Below the pieces are notes generated by a model. It ran no database searches. It was not told where the DNA came from and saw only the letters and a list, made by a program, of their open reading frames with translations. Source: Wolfiporia cocos (taxonomy: Eukaryota; Basidiomycota; Agaricomycetes; Polyporales; Phaeolaceae). Taken from it: a DNA stretch of 64,000 nt. Made by a program: the position numbers and the translations under genes. Location of the stretch: NCBI GenBank assembly GCA_029448655.1, contig JACCLO010000039.1:1-64000 (forward strand). The letters run 5' to 3'. Of this stretch, positions 43,630 to 52,875 are shown in pieces; the first letter of the stretch is position 1, and each line of letters starts with the position of its first letter.

Positions 43630-45237
43630 AGGAGGGACTCTCCTGTTATCGCTGAAGGTGTTCTAGTGCCTTTTCGCGACCTTGGTCGGATTATTGCTTT
43701 TGCTTATGACGTTACTCGTAGTAGAAGGCGATATGGAAATGGTCATCATATAGTGCCTTTGAATCTACTTGTAATCTGTATCTCCAATAGCTTGCCAAGC
43801 GTATTAGAGGGTGCATTGTGTCGTTGTACGTATTTCGGATAGCATTGTGCGATATTCCTTAGAGTGAGGGCTTCACTGTTAGCTCTGGAGATTTTCTAGT
43901 GTCTCTTCGAGCCCTTGGGCGGATATGTTGCTTATGCGTAGTACCCATTGAGTGTGACATAGCGGTGCTTTTTCGACGTCTATTGCCTAGCGGTGAATGG
44001 GATTGCAAGTTCCTTCGTTCGCGTGGCGGGTGTCTTAGGCTTTGTGCTTGTACAGGGGTAATCCTACTTTGTACGACTTATGCGGTTTGAACGGTTATTA
44101 AAGGGCGTCGCCTTATGAACGTTTATGAGGCGTCGCCTCCCTAGTATCGCAAGTACTAAGCGTGTGACATTTGTCAATGCCCATTTGTTACAGGGGTTGT
44201 GTCCCCTAGTTAGATTGCTTCTACGTAGCGATCTCTTCGGAGTCGTAAGTTCCGGAATGAAGCTGTGCCTTCGTTGTTGTATGCACTTATTTATTAACGA
44301 GTAGGCTTCTCGTGTAAAACCCCATAGTATAAGTACTAATCATTGTGCATTATGGTCAATGCTTATGATTGTATTCCCTGATACTGTAGTGTCGTTGCCG
44401 TAGTGAGGCCTTATTGGGTAACCGTGAGAACATACATCCTTGTCAGGAGTTGTCTCGTATAGGTGTATCCCGTAAGGGCTGAAGTCCCATGGTGGCGATG
44501 ACGGTAGTTTCCAATGTGCTTGTATGTCGTTAAAGTCGTTCTTCGATTGAGTATGACATTGTAAGCGTGGGAACTGGGATGATCGTTGGGGAAGGGTATA
44601 TTTCGCTATTGGATAGATAGCTACTATATTCCTATTACAGGGTTGTCGTCCATATACGAATAGGACAGTACGAGCATGAATGAGGGTAATCGGGCCTCTT
44701 AGTGCATGTCGTTTGTTGCTTTAATGACCGTAAGGTTCATTTGTAAGCGTGGGATAGTGGACTTGTTAAGGTCCTAGGTGCGAAATTAGGGTTTCCACCC
44801 CCTCTTTCACGTTTGATCTCCCGATCAAACCTATCCAGATGGTTTTGGTTTTTAAAGAGGTTAAACCGCCTCTATACCCAGATAAGGGTGGGTGGATGTG
44901 GGCCGAAGGTATTCTTGACGTATATCCATATACGGCTGTATCCAGTGTAGTCGCTCGCATATGCGACCAGATTTTTATACTAAGGTTTCCAAGCCCTAGT
45001 TTGTCGGAATCGAAGGGTTTTCCAGGCCCATATTCGATGTAGTGACGAGATGTAATCCTTTCTTGACGTAAGGATACAGATCCGGATTTATTTATTACGC
45101 GTCTCGACGGCGTAGGTTTCCGTAAACCAAGCAATTAAATGATAACCGATTGCCAAATCGGCTTGATTGAATTAATAAGGGGGACTCCCTTGTTATCTCT
45201 GGAAGTTTTCGAGTGCTTCTTCGAGACCTTTTGCGGA
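43630..45237. repeat. Hairpin motif II, three copies (43630-43690, 43863-43924, 45177-45237)
   Basis: Each copy of about 60 nt has stem 1 (AGGAG/CTCCT, AGTGA/TCACT, AAGGG/CCCTT) around loop GGRCT, then linker GTTAKCKCTG. Stem 2 follows (AAGG/CCTT, GAGA/TCTC, GAAG/CTTC) around loop TKTTCKAGTG, then TTCGMG. In the first two copies there is a third stem, GACC/GGTC or GCCC/GGGC. Stems co-vary; loops and linkers are conserved. Confidence 0.75.
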
Positions 45238-47140
45238 CGATCGCATTGAGTTGCTAAGGTGTATTTTTCGAATTCGGTTATTCTCCCCACAGAGAAAAGT
45301 TGAATCGAAGTGAAATCAAAAGTGAGGTAGCTAGCCTCGTGACGAATTTTGCGATTGGCGTGCGAAATTGTCGACTTCAATACAGGGGGGGACCGGTTGG
45401 AAACCGGTGTAGATTCGGCGATTGTGCGAGAATGCCGAATGAAGTGTGATTCTAGAAGCCTTGCGGCCTCCGCTACACTTCAAGGGAACGCGTATTAATA
45501 GCGTGTGTCCCTTGTTTTCCTTTCCTCTAACCCAGATTGCAAGATTCAATGAAGTAATCTTGTTGCGATCTGTTTGTACATGGGTGGCTGGTGGAAACAG
45601 CGCTGTACCCAATTATTTATAGACGCTTGTCAGACGTCTCTTCCCAATCGGATGGTAATTTCCTTGTCAGGAATTCCATTACCAAAAGGGGTGCCCCCGT
45701 TCTAAGGTTCTTTGTGACATGTGACCAAATGACAGATGCTCAATAACCCGAATCCCCTTTTCAGGAGCGAAGACCGAAGTCAAACGGGCGCCGATAGATT
45801 AAGAATCTTAATCGACTTGGTACTTAGGCATTCCCATAGTAATAATAGTTATAAGCATATGTTTGCCAAGCGTACGCGATCCTACGTCGAGTAAGGTACT
45901 AGTATCGTTTTTCGATTGACTTATTGTACCTAAGACGTAAAAGGTTGCTTTATATGTACATAAGCGACCTTAACCAGGCTAGATAACCTGGGAACCAGCA
46001 GGTGACGCAGGATTTCCAGAGGCGAATACAAATGCTATTGGACGGTTTCTAAGCTACTTTACAAAGTAAGTAAGCTACTAGGAGCCGCCACTAAAACTAC
46101 ATATTTATCTACTTATTGACTGGGATACCAGGGTACCTGAAAGAGAGCTCATCATCAGCGATCAACGCTGAGTGGTCATGTCTAACACAAGAAGAACGGG
46201 GGCATGGTTAGGGGCGCCCTTGTCAGGACGCCGCGCGGAATTTAGCCGACAGGTGTCTTCATCGAAGCGCGCGACTTCCTTCTAGAAAGAGAGTCGGTGA
46301 CTGCCAGCGCTTGATAAGCTGGGTCACATGGTTGGGAATAGGATACACAGCCCATTTCCTCGTGGAGATGAGCTGGAAAGTGGTCGCAGTATTACACCGC
46401 GACCGGTCCGCGCTTTAGTGGTAAGGCTTGCCATCTATAGCCACCTGGGTGTCACATCAGGGCTAAAAAACCATCCGTCGATCTAAGATCGCGCATTCAC
46501 GAGCGCTCCACACATCAAGGATGGTGGGCAACGCCGCATGCTTCCGGTGGGGCCCCAACTCGGTTTAACCCAGGCTCGCACACCGAGCTGCCCGTAGGAC
46601 TTACGCTATTGGCTACCGCGAGTGACCTCGGCTGGTTTGGCCTTGCGAGCCGCACCACCTCACCACTTGGATTCCCCGAAGGAGATCCCAAGCGGGCCCC
46701 TTACGCCTGGGGGGCGGCTTTGGAAGATTCCCACACCCAACTAAGGGAATACGCCGAAGCGCATATCCCTATGGGGATCCTACTGGTAGTGTTGGGTCCC
46801 TGAACAGGGATTGCCAAGACAGGGGGCTGCGCGCACACAGGCAGACGGTCCCCTTTTCCCAATAGGCGGGTCTCAACCGCTGGCACCAGCAACCTTGTCA
46901 GGAAGCCGGCGCCTCTCCTTAACCCTGGAGTCCGGGTTCGCAGGACGCATGCTGCTGATTAGGCAAGCAGCGCCCCACTGGGTGGCAGCAGGCCGCTAAG
47001 CCCGCCGCCGATGTATCCCAATCCGCAACCACGGAGCATACATCCCCTTTGCAGGAGAGTAGCGGCCCCTGCGCTATCTCAGACACCTGTTGGAGGAAAA
47101 ACCCAGGCGCCACCAGTTAAGGAGGCGCAGGGGGGTAGGT

Positions 47141-47152
47141 AGTTCTATTCTT
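47141..47152 (-). promoter_or_regulatory. Primer-binding site of element D, self-priming type
   Basis: Minus-strand AAGAATAGAACT starts one base inside the 5' LTR boundary. It is perfectly complementary to the LTR's own 12 nt at 47277-47288 (minus reading AGTTCTATTCTT), about 33 nt downstream of the TATA box. The one-base spacer is the same as in element A. Confidence 0.7.
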
Positions 47153-47153
47153 A

Positions 47154-48247
47154 TGACACAGATGGCTCTGTGGGACTCACCAAGCCAGTATCCTGCGATG
47201 AACTAGGCGACTTAGGTGAGGAAGAGGTTATCAGACGCAGTAGGAGGTAGGAGGTTCTTCTACGGCGTACGCCGAGAAGAATAGAACTGAAGTTAAAGAG
47301 CGCTTGGCTCCTACTTATATACATTGTGTCGGGAGGGCACGTGCTACTAGCTAGCGGTTGCCTTACCGGGTTATGTGGCTTTGCCAAGTGGCGAAGCTTT
47401 ATCTTATCTGATGTTTAGTTACTCTATCTAGAATGGCCGTGGAAGGCCCTAATGGCCGACCCAATCGTAATAGAGGGATTATGTCTTATCTGTGATACTA
47501 ACGCGGGCGCAGCCCGGGTATAGGTGAAGCCGGTTGCCGGATACCTTGCGGCATAATGGCGATTGGCCGTGCTTCGTTGGATGACCAAGGCGAGACGCCG
47601 AGGTCGTTATGCCATTGGACGGGTAGTACCGTGGCATGTGTTACAGCCCGGTCCGGATGGTTACCGGGGCATGTATTGGTCTTAGCCGTGAGGCGAGGAC
47701 CGGTGTTTGGGCAGCGCCGTGATGGCAGAAGCCCGGGACTTGGAGAACGCCGAGTCCGTGAGATGGCCGAGAAGGCCGAGCCTATAGCGATATTGCCTTG
47801 ATGCTAATATAGTGCTATTTGGCCGTGTTGCCATTATTATGCGAAGGCGTGGCGCGCCTGAGGTGCCATTGTGATCAAGGATCTTATGGCGGTGGGAAGC
47901 CGGGAAGGCCGACCCAATAGTACAAGGCCGCGAGGCACTGTTTGTACATGTGGACATTATTATGCGAGCGTGCCGCGCTCGGCCTATCATTATGATCTAC
48001 GATCTATGACGTGGCTGGTCTTGCTCTGACGGGCGAGACCTTTATGACGTAGCTGTAACTATGCTATTGGACCGGAAGGTGCCGTAGCGTTATGTATGCT
48101 GGTCATGTGGTGATAAGCCCAGTTAAGAGCTTGTCGTGGTGGCAATGGGAGTTAACCCGTAGATAACTTGTAGTTAGACGTATAAATCCCAGGTAAATTG
48201 CTATAATCGTAGGAAAAATGCTGTAAGCCCCAGATAAATCTGTGACA
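47154..48247 (-). repeat. 5' LTR of element D (1,094 bp)
   Basis: Same length and ends as the left LTR. It contains the promoter. Confidence 0.95.
47314..47321 (-). promoter_or_regulatory. TATA box in the 5' LTR of element D
   Basis: Minus-strand TATATAAG lies about 33 nt before the predicted transcript start AGTTCTATTC. Confidence 0.6.
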
Positions 48248-48252
48248 ACCCG

Positions 48253-48335
48253 GAAAAATTCGAAGTATGGTCGGATCATCTGAACCTAACCTACTTCAAG
48301 ACGGCTCAGAAGCTCACCAGGAGACAGGCAAGATG
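48253..48335 (+). pseudogene. Element B pol part 2: RNase H fragment between two insertions
   Basis: It encodes [15 protein letters not shown] and KLTRRQAR. It joins GHP (before element D) on the left and WALYLSRFNF (after the solo LTR) on the right in one frame. Confidence 0.9.
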
Positions 48336-49226
48336 TGACACAGATCTAACTGTGGGACTCACCGCCTAATCCACAAGGTGAGGGGAATAAGCAGGCAAGC
48401 AGTCAGAAGGCGCGCAGAAGAGAGGTGAAGTTCTTCTAGGGCGCGCAGCGCCTAGAAGAACAGAACTAACGACTAAAGGCGTTAAGCCCTATCTTATATA
48501 CATGCTTATACTTGATTACGTAAGTAAGGGAATGGTCCTACCCTAAACGTGTTAGTCATATGCTTGCATAAGGCGATGGTGTCAGTATGGCACCATCCGT
48601 ATATCATAATGATGCGATAAGGCATCATGCATAGGTATCTATAGTGACCATGCTAGCCAGTAATGGACTTAGCCAGTAAGATACGAGGGATGGATCAGAA
48701 GATCCGCATACATGGTTACCGGGCCGGAGGCCTGGATCATAATGACGTCATGATTGGAAATGATGATGTCATGGAATGTACTAGACCATGGGTCTAGAAT
48801 AGTGATGCCATTATTGTGTAATGATGGCGTGCTATGGATTGGACTGGGCTGTAGGCCTAGGTCCAATGGTGTCATAATTGGTAATGATGACGAAGGGGTT
48901 ACATCATAGTGATGTCATAGCCAGGGGCTAGACCATATGATGTCATGATGATATCATTATTTGTAATGATGGTATCATGGGTTAGAATAGACCATAGGTC
49001 TAGTCTTGTGACAGAGTGTCATGTAACATGTCATGCTTGATGACTAGCGTGTAAGCGCCGTGTCATAGATGCTTAGTAGCGCGTAAGCACTCTTGGGCTT
49101 AGGTAATAACTGTTAGGTTACACCGGCATGTCGGCTTGTACTGATAAGTACAGGATAACTCGTAGGTATGCGTAATAATACCGGATAAATGGCAATTAAT
49201 TGCGGAAAAATGTCAGATCTGTGACA
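48336..49226 (-). mobile_element. Solo LTR (891 bp) in the RNase H codons of element B
   Basis: It starts TGACACAGATCTAAC and ends CAGATCTGTGACA, with the target duplication AGATG (48331-48335, 49227-49231). The upstream part holds an array of bZIP-like palindromes (TGACGTCA and relatives, 48743-48956). A TATATAAG in minus orientation lies near 48,495. Confidence 0.93.
48743..48956. promoter_or_regulatory. Array of CRE/ATF-like palindromes in the solo LTR
   Basis: Exact or near palindromes TGACGTCA (48743), TGATGTCA (48764, 48910, 48938) and TGATATCA (48949) recur within 215 bp. They lie in the part of the LTR that would be U3, upstream of its promoter. bZIP factors bind TGACGTCA. Their use here is inferred. 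Confidence 0.45.
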
Positions 49227-49231
49227 AGATG

Positions 49232-51638
49232 GGCATTATATCTGTCAAGATTTAACTTCTCCATGCACCATAAACCAGGAAAAACCATGCTTACTGCAGA
49301 CCCTCTGTCCAGGAGACCAGACCATGAAGAGGGGGTGGAACTCGACAATAGGAACAATATTCTGTTGAAACCGGAATTTTTTGTTAACTTTGCGCGAGAA
49401 TTAGCCATCCTTGCGTTCGAGCCCCTCCATCAGTTGGTAATCCCAGATGACGAACTCCAACGAGAAATACACAAAGCATTGCTAGACAACGAGGTAACCA
49501 AGGACTACAAAGGCCTATTGGAGTCAGGACCTCACGAATTCGGCAAGTCTCTCAGAGACTGGAACTACGAGAATGGTCTACTCTTGTACCATAACAAGAT
49601 CTACGTTCCCAAGGCACCAGAAGAGCTTAGAAATAAGGTCTTACAATTACACCATGACCACCCTACTGCAGGGCATATGGGGAGATGGAAGACATACAAA
49701 CTCATCTCACGTAATTACTGGTGGCCAGGACTAACCAACTCGGTAAAGAAATACATACAGGAATGCGACACATGCCAGCAAATGAAGAATCGCCCGCAAA
49801 AGCCATATGGACCCCTGATACCTAACGAAGTACCAGAAGCCCCATGGGAGATAATAACCATGGATTTCATTATGTACCTACCCAAGTCGAAGATAGACAA
49901 CAAGGTGTATGACGGAATCATGGTTGTAGTCAATTGCTTGACCAAGCGAGCATGCTTCTTCCCCATCTCCAGCAAATTCGGAACAAAGGATCCCGTAAGA
50001 GTCCTATACAGAAGGTTTTACCCAATACATGGGCTACCTAAACGTATCATTTCCGATCACGGAGTGCAGTTTGCATCCAAACTATTCGGCGAATGGTGTA
50101 AACTGCTAGGGATAGAACATGCCATGACTATGGCATATCACCCACAGGCAGATGGACAGATGGAAAGAATGAATCAGACACTTGAACAATACCTCAGATG
50201 CTATGTAAACTCGTATTGCAAAGACAATTGGTCTCAATTCCTGCCTACGGCGGAATTTGCATACAACAACGCAGCGTCAGAGACTACCAAGATGTCACCA
50301 TTCTACGTCGAGTTGGGAAGGCACCCAAAGGCTGGGCCAGCAGATTTAGCTATTCAGGCAAAAGCAGACCTTAATGAAATTGCAACCGATCGTTGGAACG
50401 CTCAGGAGCAAGCCAAAGCCGCAATGCAGTTAGCAGCTGACAGTATGAAGTGGTATTACAATCAATCGATCCAGAAAGTACCCTTCAAGGTTGGAGACAA
50501 GGTTATGATAGACGTAAGGGATTACCAAACATCCGAAAGAAGTTTGGCCCCCAGGTACATCGGCCCGTTCAAAATAGTCGAACAACTGTCACCCGTGACT
50601 TTCAGACTACACATGGATGGCCAATACCGAGCCTATCACCCGGTCTTCCATGCGTCAAAGCTAACACCATATACCGGCAAGGAAGAAGCTCCAGAACCAG
50701 ATAAGTCAGGAGAATACGAAGTGGAGCAAATACTCAACCACAGATTCACACCCTCAGGAAAACTACAATTCCTGGTGCGATGGTTAGGGTACTCCATGGG
50801 AGAAGACACATGGGAATATGAAGATGACTTCGTCAACACTAAGGAGTTGGTAGACGAATACAAGGCAGAACATGCCCTTAACGCACATACCGCTCCGCGA
50901 AGATGACACACCCACAATATTCAAGTATTCGAACCAGATGACAACCCAGACTGGAAAGTTGGGGATTGTTATCTATGGCCAGATGATTGGCCACTGCAGA
51001 GAGGTGAATTTACTCCGGAAGAATGCAAGAAAGTACGGAAGTGGTTAGTACGGGACAAATTCGGCAACTCCGTAGAAGAAGGCACTTGCTTCAACGAATA
51101 TCTCGAATTCGCAGTAGGACCCCAGGGCACATATCCAGAAAGAGGCACTGAACATGCCACCGGATTTGACATCTACTCAGCCGAAGCTACCAGGATAAAC
51201 CCTCACACCACCATGCTCGTGAAAACAGACCTAAGAATCCTATTCCCTTATGGATTCAGCGGCAAACTGGAGACACATTCTAGCATGGCGAAGAAGGGCA
51301 TACAGGTACAAGGCAGAGTCATAGACTGGGATTACTGTGGAGAAGTGATAGTCATGCTCTACAACTTCACCGGATATCCATACATGGTTAACCATAGGGA
51401 CAAGATAGCACAATTACTTCTGCAACCTGTCCCTCAACCAGAAATCCACCATAGTACAACCTACATGTACAATCAACAATACTTGAAGGACACAGCTCGT
51501 GGTGACAAAGGCTTTGGTCATACTGGTAGACACTTGGGAGAAGTCAAAATACTCCCTCATGACTATGAGGATTGGGACCGCCTGATGGAGCCCTCAGCGA
51601 GCAAGTGGCAAGATGTCGAACCACCGATCACCGAGTAA
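49232..51638 (+). pseudogene. Element B pol part 3: RNase H end, integrase, chromodomain, dUTPase
   Basis: Continues in frame from part 2. Integrase shows the His-His-Cys-Cys site (HHDHPTAGHMG, CDTCQQMK), a first Asp in MDFIMYLP, ISDHGVQF (Arg to His) and QMERMN. The chromodomain follows (YEVEQILNHRF, FLVRWLGYSMGEDTWE). A TGA at 50904-50906 then interrupts a frame that stays open to TAA at 51638. Behind it lies a dUTPase-like domain: ATGFDIYSA, a decayed motif 2 (KLETHSSMA instead of APRSSLA), VIDWDYCGEV, DKIAQLL and RGDKGFGHTG. Several changes are C-to-T or G-to-A at CpG. Confidence 0.9.
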
Positions 51639-51660
51639 CCTTTGCAGGGACCGCAAATCT

Positions 51661-51674
51661 TGAAGAGGGGGTAA
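51661..51674 (+). promoter_or_regulatory. Polypurine tract of element B
   Basis: TGAAGAGGGGGTAA directly precedes the 3' LTR. The same motif (minus strand) borders the LTRs of elements C and D. Confidence 0.75.
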
Positions 51675-52875
51675 TGTCACAAATTTTCCTATATTTTTCC
51701 CTATTTTTCCTAGACTTGTAGTCCAGTTTGTAGCATAGTTAGCGTAGCACGGATACTTGTAGATCACGTGACCCAGTAGAACTAGATGCCGACGGAACCT
51801 TCTAGCAGGTTCCATCCCATTCCACAGATATCACATGTTAATGCTCATATGTGTGACCGCTGACTCATTACACTTGTAGAGTCACCTGCCATCTGACTCA
51901 TTCATAGTCATAGCGCATACGTTATCACTTACGGTCACATGCAACCTGACTCATACCATAGTACCGTAGGTCCTAGTAGTATTAGGGGTCTTGTATTGCA
52001 TGTGTCACAGTATTATCTAAACGCCCTATTTTTCCGCTATCCGTAGCCATTTATCCGGTATTTATACGCATAACTACGAGTTATCCAGTACTTATCCCAT
52101 ACGGCTATAACCTTACGGTTATTATTGCCCTTACGGCTTCTCAACGTACGCTTATGCGCTACTAAGCTAGAATGACACAGCGCTTACACGCTAGTCATGC
52201 CCCATGACACGTCCGGCTTGCAACCGTACCACGTCATAACCTACGTCATGGACTAGACCTACGGTCTTGTCCAGACTATGATATCATCATGATGTCACCA
52301 CCATCATATGTCTAGGTCCCGACCTATGTATAGACACATGGCACCATACTGGCATCATACCCTCGTCATCAGTCTAGCCCTCGGGCTTACGACCAATGGC
52401 ACTAATGGCTCGGCGCTCCGCCTTAGTCATTCCCCGGGATACAGCCTATGGCAGTTACCCCTCAAGACTCGGCCTTCGGCCTTGTCGTCATACTGGTCTC
52501 AACCGCCCCCATGTGAATGTCTACAGGTAATATGATAGGTTCGCCATTACCGGCTTACCACGGTCTATTTCTAGCACAATCACACATCTATGCCTTATGC
52601 CGATACCGTACCAGTATCACATGCTAACCCTTCTATTCGTAGATGGATCTTCCTTCCGTTGATGGTTACTCAGCCACAACGCCATACTAGGTACATACTG
52701 TATAGTAGTACCAAACATGTATATAAGATAGGGACTAAGCGTCCTATACGTCTTAGTTCTATTCTTCTAGGCTATGCGCCTAAGAATCCTCTCACTTAGC
52801 TGCACTAGAATAGTCTACCTTACCTCCCTCCCCACTGGAGGATAAGTGGTGAGTCCCACAGACTGTTCTGTGTCA
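51675..52875 (+). repeat. 3' LTR of element B (1,201 bp)
   Basis: It starts TGTCACAAATTTTCC and ends TTCTGTGTCA. TATATAAG at about 52,720 is followed after some 35 nt by AGTTCTATTCTT (52755-52766), the same string that primes element D. TGATATCA and TGATGTCA palindromes occur near 52,280. Confidence 0.88.

Larger units (their letters stand above)
43289..47153. other. Non-coding interior of element D
   Basis: It has no open frame above about 120 codons and no retroelement motif. The left half holds three copies of each of two hairpin motifs (described separately). The word CCTTGTCAGG, a small hairpin, also recurs near 44,445, 45,663, 46,226 and 46,894. The right end is GC-rich without recognisable genes. 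Confidence 0.8.
42195..48247 (-). mobile_element. Element D: non-autonomous LTR retrotransposon (6,053 bp) without coding genes
   Basis: The two LTRs are each 1,094 bp (42195-43288, 47154-48247), begin TGACACAGATGG and end AAATCTGTGACA. All parts I compared are the same, so insertion is recent. The target duplication is ACCCG (42190-42194, 48248-48252), in the RNase H codons of element B. A polypurine tract (minus strand CTAAAGCGGGGGTAA, before 43288) and a self-complementary primer site (47141-47152) define the minus orientation. The 3.9-kb interior has no gag or pol frame but carries repeated hairpin motifs. Its priming sequence matches the RNA 5' end predicted from the LTR of element B, so B-type elements may have mobilised it. 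Confidence 0.93.
39866..52875 (+). mobile_element. Element B: 5'-truncated gypsy chromodomain element with C-terminal dUTPase, carrying two nested insertions
   Basis: It starts inside gag with a partial zinc knuckle (TCKSCGRKDC). Pol runs from about 40,254 to 51,638 once element D (42195-48247) and the solo LTR (48336-49226) are taken out. A polypurine tract (51661-51674) and a 1,201-bp 3' LTR (51675-52875) complete it. The two insertions leave the target duplications ACCCG and AGATG, and pol rejoins in frame across both. Two in-frame TGA codons mark it as inactive. Confidence 0.92.

Noticed and set aside
46609..46999. Short frames in the right part of element D as a possible LINE or gene fragment
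   Set aside because: No reverse transcriptase, endonuclease or zinc motif is visible, and the frames are 60-65 codons only.
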